Source: Clostridiales bacterium (GTDB lineage: Bacteria; Bacillota; Clostridia; Christensenellales; Borkfalkiaceae). Taken from it: DNA of 38,315 nucleotides. The notes beneath the pieces are model-generated. The model did not search any database and was not told where the DNA came from. It saw only the letters and a list, made by a program, of their open reading frames with translations. Positions 7,114-15,809 of the stretch are shown piece after piece. The position numbers were made by a program, and so were the translations under genes. The stretch's first letter is position 1; each line of letters starts with the position of its first letter. Where the stretch lies: assembly GCA_015055735.1 (NCBI GenBank), contig SVHP01000009.1, positions 1 through 38,315 on the forward strand, written 5' to 3'.

Positions 7114-8079
7114 ATGGATAAATTTGATAAAGACTTTTATAGAGTAAGCAAAGAGAAAATTAAAGTTATAATCGATACCGACCCTGGCGTTGACGATGCA
7201 GCCTGCCTTATCTACGCTTTTTTTGACGAGAATATCGATATAAAACTATTGACCACGGTAGTTGGCAACACCACTTTAGATAAGACGACTAGAAATCTTT
7301 TGCATTTAATGGACTTATTTAAGGTAAACTTACCCGTTGCTCGTGGCGCTAAAAAGGCTATGATGCGAGAGAGTATCAACGCCGAGTTTATCCACCAAGC
7401 CGAAGGTTTAGGTGGATATTGTCCGTCCGACGTTTGTTCTAAACAACTTTTAGATATAGACGCCGTTGAAGCCATGTATAAAGTTTTAATGGACGGTGAC
7501 GGGGATATTATCCCTATCGTACTAGGTCCACAAACTAATATGGGATATCTACTCTCTACCCACCCCGACGTAATACCAAAAATCCCAAAGATAGTGTTTA
7601 TGGGTGGTTCGCCATACGGACACCCAGACTATCCCGACCATATTTCTTTTAACATTTCGTCCGACCCCGAAGCATTTAATATCGTGCTTGCTAGTAAAAT
7701 TCCATTACTTATGATACCGTCGGACGTCGGTAGAAGAAAGGCGCATTTGGACGAAAAGTTCGTCACTTATCTCGGCACTCTTAACCACGCAGGTAAACTT
7801 TTAGAACAAATGTATTCTAAATATTGGGAACCAGGCTATCCCGACAAGCGAGTTGCTACCAACGATACGCTTGCCCTATTCGCCCTAGTTTATCCTAAAA
7901 TGTTTAAGACCGAAAAGGTAAGCATAAAGGTCGATTTAGAAAGTGCGCCAGGAAAGACACTTATCAATTTTGACGGAATAGGTCACGTCGATATGGTAAC
8001 CGACGTCGATAGACAGGCGTTTTTAAGTTTATTAGTCAGCGACCTAATCAAAATACCAAGCAAAACTTTTAACGATTAA
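7114..8079 (+). CDS. Inosine/uridine-preferring nucleoside hydrolase
   Basis: A 321-residue member of the IunH family (PF01156), cytoplasmic enzymes that cleave the N-glycosidic bond of ribonucleosides to give a free base and ribose. The calcium-binding signature IDTDPGVDDA is near residue 20; a second conserved block, MGGSPYGHPDYPDHISFN, lies mid-protein, and ATNDTLAL supplies a later acidic residue. Base specificity cannot be read from the sequence. The ATG at 7114 is preferred over a TTG at 7078, because that TTG is part of the -35 box and would lie upstream of the transcript. The gene is followed after 20 bp by nagA, so both probably share a transcript. Confidence 0.92.
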   Translation: MDKFDKDFYRVSKEKIKVIIDTDPGVDDAACLIYAFFDENIDIKLLTTVVGNTTLDKTTRNLLHLMDLFKVNLPVARGAKKAMMRESINAEFIHQAEGLGGYCPSDVCSKQLLDIDAVEAMYKVLMDGDGDIIPIVLGPQTNMGYLLSTHPDVIPKIPKIVFMGGSPYGHPDYPDHISFNISSDPEAFNIVLASKIPLLMIPSDVGRRKAHLDEKFVTYLGTLNHAGKLLEQMYSKYWEPGYPDKRVATNDTLALFALVYPKMFKTEKVSIKVDLESAPGKTLINFDGIGHVDMVTDVDRQAFLSLLVSDLIKIPSKTFND

Positions 8080-8099
8080 ATTTACTTTTGAGGTGACAA

Positions 8100-9251
8100 A
8101 TGAAAGGTTTTATAAACACAAAAGTTTACGTAGAAAATCAAGGAATTATCACGACCAACATAGGAATAGAAAACGGTAAAATAGCATATATCGGCGATGA
8201 CAAAACCGTTATTACTGAGCCGTTTGAAACAACCGAAGAACAAATAGTACTCCCTGGCTTTATCGACGAGCATATACACGGCGCAGGGGGCGCAGACGCT
8301 ATGGACGGCAGTTATTCTGCCCTATCCACAATCGCAAATTCTATTGCTAGCGAAGGCACTACTTGTTTTTTAGCAACCACCATGACGCAAAGCCCCGAAA
8401 ATATTTCAAAGGCTATGCTTGCCGTAAATGAATATATGTCAAAACCGACCACTACGGGGGCTAAACTTTTGGGAATACATTTAGAAGGTCCATTCATTTC
8501 GCCAAAGCACGTGGGTGCGCAACCACCACAATACGTTGCAAGCCCTGACGTCAAGGTGTTCGACGAGTATTATAAACAAAGTGGCAACGCCATAAAAATA
8601 GTGAGCCTTGCCCCTGAAGTTGACGGCTCACTCGCTCTAATTAGCCATATCTCGAGTTTAGGGGTTGTTGCGAGCGCAGGACATACCGACAGTGGCTACG
8701 CTGATATTGAAAAGGCTACAAAATTTGGGCTAACTAATATCACGCACACTTTTAATGCGCAAAAGCCACTTCATCATAGAGAAATAGGGACTGTTGGTAG
8801 CGCTTTGCTTTTGGATAATTTAAGCACTGAAGCCATTTGCGACACCATACATTTAAGTATCCCTGCAATAAAACTTTTGATTAAGAATAAGCCTCACGAT
8901 AAATTCATTTTAATCACCGACTCTATGCGTGCAAAGAATTTGGGCGAGGGTGAAAGCGAACTCGGTGGACAAAAGGTTTTCGTTAAGGACGGACAAGCAA
9001 GGCTACAAGACGGTACGCTTGCAGGCAGTATTTTAAGAATGAACGATGCAATTAAAAACCTTGTGACTATGTGCGATATCCCGTTAGAACAAGCAGTTGA
9101 CTTTGCCACCATTAACCCTGCAAAGAATTTGGGTGTCGATACTCAAAAAGGCTCGATTAAACTCGGTAAAGACGCCGATTTTGCAGTTATTGACCAAAAT
9201 TTTGAAGTTCAACTTACCATTAGAGAAGGAAATATAATTTTCTATAAATAA
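8100..9251 (+). CDS. nagA: N-acetylglucosamine-6-phosphate deacetylase
   Basis: NagA converts GlcNAc-6-phosphate to glucosamine-6-phosphate and acetate in amino-sugar catabolism and cell-wall recycling. The 383-residue protein has the family length. Metal-site and substrate motifs are in order: LPGFIDEHIHGAGG (HxH) near residue 55, LGIHLEGPFISPKH with the metal-binding Glu, SAGHTDSGY, ITHTFNAQKPLHHRE, and ITDSMRA with the catalytic Asp. The start is supported by GAGGTG 5 nt upstream. nagB is not adjacent; the partner here is the nucleoside hydrolase, pointing to a small scavenging operon. A strong terminator follows. Confidence 0.95.
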   Translation: MKGFINTKVYVENQGIITTNIGIENGKIAYIGDDKTVITEPFETTEEQIVLPGFIDEHIHGAGGADAMDGSYSALSTIANSIASEGTTCFLATTMTQSPENISKAMLAVNEYMSKPTTTGAKLLGIHLEGPFISPKHVGAQPPQYVASPDVKVFDEYYKQSGNAIKIVSLAPEVDGSLALISHISSLGVVASAGHTDSGYADIEKATKFGLTNITHTFNAQKPLHHREIGTVGSALLLDNLSTEAICDTIHLSIPAIKLLIKNKPHDKFILITDSMRAKNLGEGESELGGQKVFVKDGQARLQDGTLAGSILRMNDAIKNLVTMCDIPLEQAVDFATINPAKNLGVDTQKGSIKLGKDADFAVIDQNFEVQLTIREGNIIFYK

Positions 9252-9279
9252 TTTATAACAACGAAATATCTTATAAATA

Positions 9280-9315
9280 AAGTCAAAACCACCAGTGAAC
9301 TGGTGGTTTTGACTT
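9280..9315. terminator. Bidirectional terminator after nagA
   Basis: A perfect 16-bp stem (AAGTCAAAACCACCAG and its complement) with a TGAA loop between the converging nagA and amidohydrolase genes. Confidence 0.88.
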
Positions 9316-9321
9316 GTTATT

Positions 9322-10398
9322 TCATATGTTTACTGATTTTTGGGCTAAAAATTCTTTTAGTGTTTGATAATCGGCATCGTGATATTTAGAATTTTTCGGC
9401 AACGAAAACTCATGCTTAACGTATTTTGCCATAATATCGTAATCGACAGTCTTACGCTTTTTGAAAAAAGAAAAAAAGTTATTATAAAATATATTTTCAA
9501 CGGCTTCTTCCGGCATATTTAAGCCATGCAAATAAAATAGTTCCGTATCATTTGGCCAAGCCGAACGCCCGTCGTACAATCCATCAATTTCAAAAAACTT
9601 TCTTGAATCTTGCGCTGAAGTAGTAGGATATATTTTATAAAATTCTTGCTCGGTAATACCTTTGGTGGTGTGATTTCCTCTGTCCGAGCCAAACATATAT
9701 CTCTTATTGTACTCAATGAAAATCTCTCGCCAAACTTTAGGATTTTTTGAAATCACAACAAATTCTTCAGCCGCAGGCACGTTATCAAAGGTTAAATTAG
9801 GATACTTTTCTAAAAGTTCAACAACTAAATCAGGCGAGTCGCTCATAAACCCAAAATGCGCCAAGTTAAGTCTTAAATTAGGATGTTTTTTCAAGACGTT
9901 TACCGCTTGCATTTTATAATAGCTAGGTGGATTAAATCCTTTCAGTTCTGAACCCCACATCCAATCAGGATCTGCTACGTGTAAAATAATAGGTATATCG
10001 TTTTTTTCCGCATAATCATACGCTTTATCGTAAATTTCGTCATCAACTCTAAGCCCTAAATCTCTTTGCATTTTTGGCTTTGCTTCTAACATTTTCAAAC
10101 AGTCAAAACCTGCATCATAACCCATTTTAAGTTGATCCAAAAAGCCATTTGCTGAAACTTCTTTCGCATAGTCAAAACTTAATCCTGCATAACCCTTTTC
10201 ATCAAAATACTCTTTTAAATATAAACATTTAGAATTAGTATTATAGCAGTGCTTTAGCACCGTAAAGGCCGAATTTATTGCCAAAAAAGTTATATTGTCT
10301 ATACAAGAACCTTTTTTGTATAAAGCAAAACCTTCTGCCGACATCTTTAAGTCGTCATCTAAAGTCATATGAAGATGGGAATCATTACTTAATTTCAC
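9322..10398 (-). CDS. Metal-dependent amidohydrolase (Amidohydro_2 type)
   Basis: 358 residues with a TIM-barrel amidohydrolase pattern: HxH near the N-terminus (NDSHLHMT), a barrel-strand His in IPIILHVADPDW, a third His in LRLNLAHFGF, and the Asp in YMFGSDRGNHT. This fits PF04909, which includes decarboxylases and hydrolases of the ACMS-decarboxylase type. The substrate is not deducible. Translation starts at GTG (10398), with a strong AGGAGGTG site 6 nt upstream. The gene stands alone, with its own promoter and a terminator shared with nagA. Confidence 0.85.
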   Translation of the reverse strand: MKLSNDSHLHMTLDDDLKMSAEGFALYKKGSCIDNITFLAINSAFTVLKHCYNTNSKCLYLKEYFDEKGYAGLSFDYAKEVSANGFLDQLKMGYDAGFDCLKMLEAKPKMQRDLGLRVDDEIYDKAYDYAEKNDIPIILHVADPDWMWGSELKGFNPPSYYKMQAVNVLKKHPNLRLNLAHFGFMSDSPDLVVELLEKYPNLTFDNVPAAEEFVVISKNPKVWREIFIEYNKRYMFGSDRGNHTTKGITEQEFYKIYPTTSAQDSRKFFEIDGLYDGRSAWPNDTELFYLHGLNMPEEAVENIFYNNFFSFFKKRKTVDYDIMAKYVKHEFSLPKNSKYHDADYQTLKEFLAQKSVNI

Positions 10399-10456
10399 AG
10401 CACACCTCCTTGATTATGAAAAAAATTATTATTGGTGCTTTGTTGTTAATAATTCG

Positions 10457-10486
10457 ATTATAGCATACGGTTGTTGAGTTGTCCAA
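10457..10486 (-). promoter_or_regulatory. Promoter of the amidohydrolase gene
   Basis: Minus-strand -35 TTGGAC (10486-10481), 18-nt spacer, -10 TATAAT (10462-10457). It faces away from the acyltransferase promoter about 105 bp away. Confidence 0.6.
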
Positions 10487-10589
10487 TAAAAATAATTCTT
10501 TTATATTATTTTTTAATAGGTTTTTAGAAGTAAAAAGTTGTATAAATATATTACTAATTTTAATGCCTTAAAGCATGACGTATATTTGC

Positions 10590-10618
10590 TTGACAAAAAA
10601 ATTTTTAAAACATAAAAT
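10590..10618 (+). promoter_or_regulatory. Promoter of the GNAT-type acyltransferase gene
   Basis: Consensus -35 TTGACA (10590-10595), 17-nt spacer, -10 TAAAAT (10613-10618). It places the transcript start downstream of the first in-frame ATG at 10575 and so supports the start at 10674. Confidence 0.68.
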
Positions 10619-10673
10619 GTCAATTAAGCATTGTAAAAAATTTACAGCAAACATTTGCAAAGGAACTAAACAA

Positions 10674-11606
10674 ATGCACATAGAAAATATGCCCAATGAT
10701 TTATTAGAAACAAATAAAACTATCAGTTGGTTAAATACAATTTGCGATACTTTTGATTACCCTACTCAAGCAAAAGTTGATTTAGTTAATTGTTATGAAA
10801 AAATTAAAGAAAATGAACAAAGTTTTTTACAATTTTCATACACGGTAAACGAATATGCTAAAGACTACAAGACCGACTTTACCAAAATGAGTGAACAAAT
10901 TAAAAAGGTTGCTGATCAATCAGGCGCAAACGAATATACTTCGTATACCTTGTTTTTAATTTGCATACTACAACCACTTAAAGAGTTATATGCAAAGCAC
11001 AATTATTCTAAAATAATGTGGGAAGAAATAGTTTTAGACGTTAAATATAAACTTTTAGAATGTCACGACCTTTATGGTGTTTACGGCACGTTCGTTATGC
11101 CTTGGTTCGACCGTTTTTTTGATTTGACAAGATTTTGTTTTGGTAGATTACAAATGGAGACGATTGAACTTGACGGAGATTATATAGTGAACGGCGTATC
11201 GCTTAAAAAAGGCGATACCGTTTTGAGCGTTCACATACCGAGATCGGGACAATCTTTAGATAGACAACTTGTAGAAGATTCATACCGTAAAGCAAAAGAT
11301 TTTTACAAAGATTATTTTCCAAACGGATACACAGTCTTTACTTGCAAAACTTATTTAATGCACTCTTCAACACTTTCCCTTCTCAACGAGAACAGCAATA
11401 TCTATAAATTTGTCAACGATTACGATATAGTTTATAATAAGGAATATCCAAACTACTCTGAATTATGGAGATTATACGATTGTGTAGTTGAAAATAAAGA
11501 TGTAGATAGTTTACCAAACAACACTTCCCTTCGTAAAAAATTTATTGAATATATGAAGTCTGGTAAAAAATTTGGATACGGGCATGGAATTTACGTTTAT
11601 AGATAA
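10674..11606 (+). CDS. Acyltransferase with NAT_N and GNAT_C domains
   Basis: 310 residues from the ATG at 10674 (AAAGGA 9 nt upstream; the longer frame begins before the promoter). The N-terminal half, about 1-130, is helical as in the NAT_N domain (PF18082). The C-terminal half matches GNAT_C (PF18164): FCFGRLQMET, then GDTVLSVHIPRSG, a conserved DSYRKAKDFYKDYFP helix, and SNIYKF. Family members are annotated as acyltransferases, but the substrate is not known. It is monocistronic, flanked by a divergent amidohydrolase gene and followed about 150 bp later by a terminator. Confidence 0.82.
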   Translation: MHIENMPNDLLETNKTISWLNTICDTFDYPTQAKVDLVNCYEKIKENEQSFLQFSYTVNEYAKDYKTDFTKMSEQIKKVADQSGANEYTSYTLFLICILQPLKELYAKHNYSKIMWEEIVLDVKYKLLECHDLYGVYGTFVMPWFDRFFDLTRFCFGRLQMETIELDGDYIVNGVSLKKGDTVLSVHIPRSGQSLDRQLVEDSYRKAKDFYKDYFPNGYTVFTCKTYLMHSSTLSLLNENSNIYKFVNDYDIVYNKEYPNYSELWRLYDCVVENKDVDSLPNNTSLRKKFIEYMKSGKKFGYGHGIYVYR

Positions 11607-11752
11607 GACAGTTTGGTCTGTAATAATTAATTGCTCCCTCGCTTAAACTCCTTTATCTATAATCATAAACATATAAATTGCAACGTTCTTCAAACATAAT
11701 ACTTGCCTTTTGAGTCCTTTTTAACTTCTTTATAATCAACAAAATTCCGTTA

Positions 11753-11793
11753 AAAAATAGCCACGAAAAGTTTTACTTTTCGTGGCTATTTTT
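11753..11793. terminator. Bidirectional terminator between acyltransferase and M24 peptidase
   Basis: An 18-bp perfect stem (AAAAATAGCCACGAAAAG and its complement) with a TTTTA loop, serving the two converging genes. Confidence 0.9.
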
Positions 11794-11835
11794 ATTTCTT
11801 GTGTTTTATTTTATCAATTCCCTAATATTTTAAGT

Positions 11836-12882
11836 TTATTTTGGTTGTATTATTATAAGTTCTTTACTGTCGCTATATAATCTTTTAGGCTTACCGTCTT
11901 TAATAGCCACAGTATCTTCGATACGGATACCGAACTCACCGTCAAAATACACGCCAGGCTCTATGGTGAACACCATATTTTCTTCAAAAACGCCAGTAGC
12001 CCTTTTAGATAGATAAGGCTGTTCGTGGATAGCAAGCCCTACGCCGTGACCTAAAGAGTGAGTAAAGTATTCTTTTAGGCTAAATTTATCTAAATATTGC
12101 CTTGCTATATTATCGGCATCAAAGAGTTTACTGCCTTTTTCTATGCTGTCAAATGCAATTTGGTTAGTCTCCTTTACGGCGTTATAGCAAGTGATAAACT
12201 TTTCTTGTGGCTTGCCGTAAAAATAAGTTCTAGTTATATCCGAACAGTATCCGTTTACCACGCAGCCGGTGTCTATTAAAATACACTCGTTTTCTTTTAA
12301 CGGCGTATCCCCCGTTTGATGATGTGGAACGGCAGCGTGTTTGCCAAAAGCCACTATCGTGTCGAACGAAAGCCCTTCAGCCCCTTCTAAAATAACTTGT
12401 TTTTCAATATAGTCGGCAATTTCCTTTTCGGTTATATTAGCTCGCACGATATTCGGCAGGCTATTTACTACCTTTTGTATAATCTCACACGCCTTTTCTA
12501 TAGATTGTATTTCAAAATCTTTCTTTATTTGACGAACTTTTTGCAAGTTGTCCGTTCCGTTCTTTAACCAAACGTTAAAGGTTTGATAAATTTCATTTTG
12601 GGCAAGAGTAGTGCTTTCGTAATCTAGATATATAGTAGTAAGATTTTGGGCTTGAATTTGCCTTTTAATGCTATCTATATTTTCAAAAAGCGCGCATTTT
12701 ATAGGACTACCGTCAAGTTTTTCCTTAACTGCGCTAAAATATCTAGCGTCAGTAAAGTAGGTAGCCGTTTGGCTAATTAATAAATAGCCTTCGTCAACGT
12801 CAATACCCGAAAAATATTTTCTATATAATTTATCGGTAAGCAAATACCCTTCGCCACTTTGCAAGTTTAATTTTTGGTACAT
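11836..12882 (-). CDS. M24-family Xaa-Pro aminopeptidase/dipeptidase
   Basis: 348 residues with an N-terminal creatinase-like domain (about 1-120) and a C-terminal pita-bread metallopeptidase domain. The five dimetal ligands can be assigned: Asp in DTGCVVNGY, Asp in SDITRTYF, His in HSLGHGVGL, Glu in FTIEPGVYF and Glu in GIRIEDTVA. The enzyme removes N-terminal residues preceding proline in cytoplasmic peptide turnover. PepP/PepQ-type activities cannot be separated by sequence alone. It begins 21 bp after fprA, with a weak ribosome binding site (TAAGAG), so co-transcription with fprA is likely. Confidence 0.93.
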   Translation of the reverse strand: MYQKLNLQSGEGYLLTDKLYRKYFSGIDVDEGYLLISQTATYFTDARYFSAVKEKLDGSPIKCALFENIDSIKRQIQAQNLTTIYLDYESTTLAQNEIYQTFNVWLKNGTDNLQKVRQIKKDFEIQSIEKACEIIQKVVNSLPNIVRANITEKEIADYIEKQVILEGAEGLSFDTIVAFGKHAAVPHHQTGDTPLKENECILIDTGCVVNGYCSDITRTYFYGKPQEKFITCYNAVKETNQIAFDSIEKGSKLFDADNIARQYLDKFSLKEYFTHSLGHGVGLAIHEQPYLSKRATGVFEENMVFTIEPGVYFDGEFGIRIEDTVAIKDGKPKRLYSDSKELIIIQPK

Positions 12883-12903
12883 AAAACTCTTAAATTTGTA
12901 AAA

Positions 12904-14055
12904 CTACATCAATTCTTTTGCAAGCGCTTTAATTTGCGCTTTATTTTCTTCATTTACAGCCGACAAAATCTTCACGTTATTTTCGGTGTAAGTTAAGTTC
13001 TTGCACTTTTCTAGCATCGTTTTCATAACTCTAGTTGCAACGGGCGCCCAGCTTCCATTTTCGATAAAGCCTATCGTACGGTTAGCAAAGTTGCGTTCGG
13101 TTAGGTGATTTATAAATTCACGCATAAACGGAAAGATTTCACCGTTATAAGTAGTGGTTGCTAAAACGATTTTTCCATAACGGAAAGCGTCTTCAACTGC
13201 TTCAGCCATATCGCAACGGGCTAGGTCGTTTATAACCACCTTTTTACAGCCCAACTCTTCTAATTCTTTTGCTAATAGCATAACTGCCGACTTAGTGTTG
13301 CCGTAAATCGAAGTATAGGCTATAAGGACTCCTTCACTTTCCACACCGTAACTAGACCAAGTGTTATATAAATCCAAGTGGTATTGTAAATTCTCTGTTA
13401 AAATAGGTCCGTGCAAAGGACAAATGGTTTTTATATCTAACGCACTCGCTTTTTTTAGAAGGGCTTGCACTTGAACGCCGTATTTTCCAACTATGCCAAC
13501 GTAGTATCTTCTTGCTTCGCACGCCCAGTCTTCATCCACGTCCAACGCACCGAACTTACCGAAAGCATCGGCAGAGAACAAGATTTTATCCTTGTTATCG
13601 AAAGTGACGATTACTTCAGGCCAATGTACCATAGGCGCAGTAATAAAGGTCAACTCATGTTCGCCAAGAGATAAAGTATCGTTTTCCCCAACGACGATTT
13701 GTTTATCGCTAAAATCAGTGCCGAAATAATTTTTCATCATAGTAAACGATTTGCTTGACGAAACGATTTTTGCTTGTGGGTATTGCTCTGCAAACTTCTT
13801 TATATTTGCCGAGTGGTCTGGCTCCATGTGTTGAACTATTAAATAATCAGGTAGTCTATCGTTTAGAACGATTTTAACGTTATCTAGCCACTCATCGCCA
13901 AAATTAGCGTCAACCGTATCGAAAACGGCTATTTTTTGGTCGATTATAACATATGAATTATACGCCATACCGTTAGGCACTACGTATTGTCCTTCAAATA
14001 AATCAATTTGGTGGTCGTTAACGCCCACGTAAAAAACGTCGTTAGAAATTTTCAT
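12904..14055 (-). CDS. fprA: FprA-type flavodiiron protein (A-type flavoprotein)
   Basis: 383 residues: an N-terminal metallo-beta-lactamase-like diiron domain and a C-terminal flavodoxin domain. The diiron motif HMEPDHS lies near residue 77, with a further metal-site histidine in CPLHGPI near residue 220. The FMN phosphate loop reads IAYTSIYGNTKSA near residue 250. Such cytoplasmic enzymes reduce oxygen to water, or nitric oxide to nitrous oxide, protecting anaerobes. No rubredoxin or rubredoxin reductase gene adjoins it. The start has an AGGAGA site, and a short hairpin lies in the leader. Confidence 0.94.
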   Translation of the reverse strand: MKISNDVFYVGVNDHQIDLFEGQYVVPNGMAYNSYVIIDQKIAVFDTVDANFGDEWLDNVKIVLNDRLPDYLIVQHMEPDHSANIKKFAEQYPQAKIVSSSKSFTMMKNYFGTDFSDKQIVVGENDTLSLGEHELTFITAPMVHWPEVIVTFDNKDKILFSADAFGKFGALDVDEDWACEARRYYVGIVGKYGVQVQALLKKASALDIKTICPLHGPILTENLQYHLDLYNTWSSYGVESEGVLIAYTSIYGNTKSAVMLLAKELEELGCKKVVINDLARCDMAEAVEDAFRYGKIVLATTTYNGEIFPFMREFINHLTERNFANRTIGFIENGSWAPVATRVMKTMLEKCKNLTYTENNVKILSAVNEENKAQIKALAKELM

Positions 14056-14076
14056 AACTTTCTCCTATTACTCATT

Positions 14077-14094
14077 AAAAGGGCTAACGCCCTT
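14077..14094 (-). promoter_or_regulatory. Short hairpin in the fprA leader
   Basis: A 7-bp stem (AAAGGGC/GCCCTTT, 4-nt loop) followed on the minus strand by TTTT-rich sequence that is too short for a convincing terminator. It lies between the fprA promoter and its ribosome binding site. A regulatory role is possible but unproven. Confidence 0.35.
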
Positions 14095-14118
14095 TAATTA
14101 AATCTATATAATAGTATT

Positions 14119-14147
14119 ATTCTAACATTTTTTAATTTTTATTGCAA
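14119..14147 (-). promoter_or_regulatory. Promoter of fprA
   Basis: Minus-strand -35 TTGCAA (14147-14142), 17-nt spacer, -10 TAGAAT (14124-14119). Confidence 0.6.
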
Positions 14148-14229
14148 GTATTTAAATTATACTTATAATAGACAAAACTGCATGGTTATAAAAAAATTTT
14201 TTGTTGTTTTGTCAACAATTATAAATTGC

Positions 14230-14258
14230 TTGATAAATGTTTTAATATATGTTATAAT
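14230..14258 (+). promoter_or_regulatory. Promoter of the PlsC-like acyltransferase gene
   Basis: -35 TTGATA (14230-14235), 17-nt spacer, -10 TATAAT (14253-14258). The leader before the ATG is about 85 nt. Confidence 0.68.
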
Positions 14259-14348
14259 AAAATTACTAAATGGGTTGGTTAAACGCTTTATAATCTTGCC
14301 ATAAGACTTCTTTAGCTTGTTCCATAAAAAATCCCAAGGAGATCGCCT

Positions 14349-15074
14349 ATGCAAACAAACTATAAAATTCCTAAGAGAAAACAGCCTATTTGGAAAATTT
14401 TCTCAGCAATTGTTTCCCCTTTTCTCAAAGCAAAAACAATTATAAACTTAAACAGCGAGCCTTTACCCGAAAAATGCATACTTGTTTCCAACCACGCAAA
14501 CAAAAAAGGACCATTAACGCTTGAACTGAGTTTACCTTTATTTCATACACGTTGGGCAGCCTATCAAATGCTTGGAAATTATAAGGATAGGTTTTTATAT
14601 TTACGCGACGTACTATATATCAAAAAGAATAAATCAAAAAAATTCCCCGCTACAATAAAAGCGCTATTTGAAGCAATTTTTGCGCCAATGATTTATAAAG
14701 GTATTAAAGCTATACCGTCCTATCCTGGCGCAAGAATGAGAACGACTATTGAATATAGCATAAAGTGTTTAGACGAAAATATTGCAGTCAGCGTGTATCC
14801 CGAAAACTCTAACACAGGATATCACGACCAACTCGTTGAACTTTATGCAGGCTTTGTTATGATGAGCGAATTGTATTATAAGCACAGCAATCTTGATATC
14901 CCTATATATCCCGTTTACATAGGTAAAATTAAAGGCAAAAAAGCGCTCATTATCGGCAAACCTATGAAAGTCGGCAAGTTAAAAGAACAAGGACTTGATA
15001 GAAAAGAAATTGCCGAAAAATTCCGATTAGCTATAAATAACCTTTATTTTGAATACATACGACCCAAAAAATAA
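14349..15074 (+). CDS. PlsC-like lysophospholipid acyltransferase family protein
   Basis: 241 residues with the LPLAT fold pattern: an N-terminal amphipathic segment, the block-I motif as VSNHANKKGP near residue 53, and a later block SVYPENSNTGYHDQ in place of the usual EGTR. The catalytic His is present, but the Asp of the classical NHxxxxD motif is not; NHxxKKGP probably marks a separate clostridial subfamily. The enzyme would act at the inner membrane face on phospholipid precursors, although activity needs testing. The start has AAGGAGAT upstream. A hairpin terminator follows directly. Confidence 0.83.
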   Translation: MQTNYKIPKRKQPIWKIFSAIVSPFLKAKTIINLNSEPLPEKCILVSNHANKKGPLTLELSLPLFHTRWAAYQMLGNYKDRFLYLRDVLYIKKNKSKKFPATIKALFEAIFAPMIYKGIKAIPSYPGARMRTTIEYSIKCLDENIAVSVYPENSNTGYHDQLVELYAGFVMMSELYYKHSNLDIPIYPVYIGKIKGKKALIIGKPMKVGKLKEQGLDRKEIAEKFRLAINNLYFEYIRPKK

Positions 15075-15077
15075 ACG

Positions 15078-15103
15078 TATCCCATGGTAAATACCTTGGG
15101 ATA
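15078..15103 (+). terminator. Terminator of the PlsC-like gene
   Basis: A hairpin with a 12-bp stem, one mismatch (TATCCCA/TGGGATA outer arms), followed by a T-rich tail, 3 nt after the stop codon. Confidence 0.7.
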
Positions 15104-15120
15104 TTATTATTTTACGGCAA

Positions 15121-15607
15121 TACGCAACCTTTTTGGTTGCTAGCTCCTAATACTACTACGTTACACCACGTAGGACTTACTCCGACTACCTTATGGCAAT
15201 AAAAAAACAGTCGCATGACTGTCTTTTTTATTGGCACACCATGACGTACGCTACACTCCCGTCGTCTAGGCATACGCCTCGAACATAAGGGAAATTCCCC
15301 TATTAGGGGAAATGTCGCATAGCGACAAAAGGGTTGCAGTCCCGCGCTAGCGGATCAGAACCCCGTAGGGGTTTGCTATCTCTCTTTGGAGAGAAAGCAA
15401 AAAGGTCTAAGAGAATTTTCTCTTAGACCTTTTTGTTGGCACACCATAAGGGACTCGCTTCTCTCGAGCCTCCCGCAAAACAGTCCGCTGGACTGTTTTT
15501 TCGACTTCGTCGAACACGCAACCTATAGGTTGCTAGCTCCTAATTCGAGTCCCTTTTTTAGTACAATTCAAAAAAGACAAGGAGATAAAAACCCCTTGTC
15601 TTTTTTG
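15121..15607. repeat. Palindrome-rich tract with repeated tRNA-Arg 3' ends
   Basis: About 490 bp without a supported gene, holding more than ten short palindromes. The sequence TTGGCACACCAT, which is the complement of the last bases of the adjacent tRNA-Arg including its CCA, occurs at 15231, 15436 and in the tRNA itself (15608). The copy at 15436 extends to AAGGGACTCG. Each copy is preceded by a long terminator-like hairpin of different sequence (15198-15232, 15399-15434, 15569-15607). A second repeat, GCAACC-loop-GGTTGCTAGCTCCTAAT, is at 15124 and 15518. The cassette 15446-15556 is bounded by AAGGGACTCG and its inverse. Confidence 0.85.
15569..15607 (-). terminator. Terminator of tRNA-Arg
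   Basis: A 14-bp perfect stem (CAAAAAAGACAAGG and its complement) with an A/T-rich loop, starting 1 nt after the tRNA CCA end on the minus strand and followed by A/T-rich sequence. Confidence 0.8.
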
Positions 15608-15608
15608 T

Positions 15609-15685
15609 TGGCACACCATAAGGGACTCGAACCCCTAACCTTTGCGTCCGTAGCGCAACGCTCTATCCAATTGAGCTAATGGTGC
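15609..15685 (-). tRNA. tRNA-Arg (anticodon ACG), CCA encoded
   Basis: The minus strand folds as a full cloverleaf: acceptor GCACCAT/ATGGTGT with a G1-U72 wobble pair, D arm GCTCAATTGGATAGAGC, anticodon stem TTGCG/CGCAA with loop CTACGGA, and T arm AGGGG-TTCGAGT-CCCTT. Positions 34-36 of the loop are ACG, so after A-to-I editing it would read CGU, CGC and CGA arginine codons. The discriminator base is G and the CCA end is encoded (15611-15609). A promoter lies about 120 nt upstream, and a hairpin terminator begins right after the CCA. The tRNA 3' end is repeated in the flanking palindrome tract. Confidence 0.95.
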
Positions 15686-15809
15686 TTACACAAGCAATTT
15701 TTACATTGCTTGATTTTTATTTAATTTTGTAATTCTAAACTTTCTTAACGATAGCCACCGATTTACAAGCGAACCAACGGCACACGCAAAGGCTTTTTAC
15801 AGCCTTTAC

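Noticed and set aside
10575-10673. Upstream ATG start for the GNAT-type acyltransferase
   Set aside because: It lies upstream of the promoter at 10590-10618 and lacks a ribosome binding site; the ATG at 10674 has one.
15386-15679. A 97-codon open frame on the plus strand across the tRNA-Arg tract
   Set aside because: It runs through hairpins and the antisense of the tRNA, has no ribosome binding site, and its sequence is dictated by the repeats.
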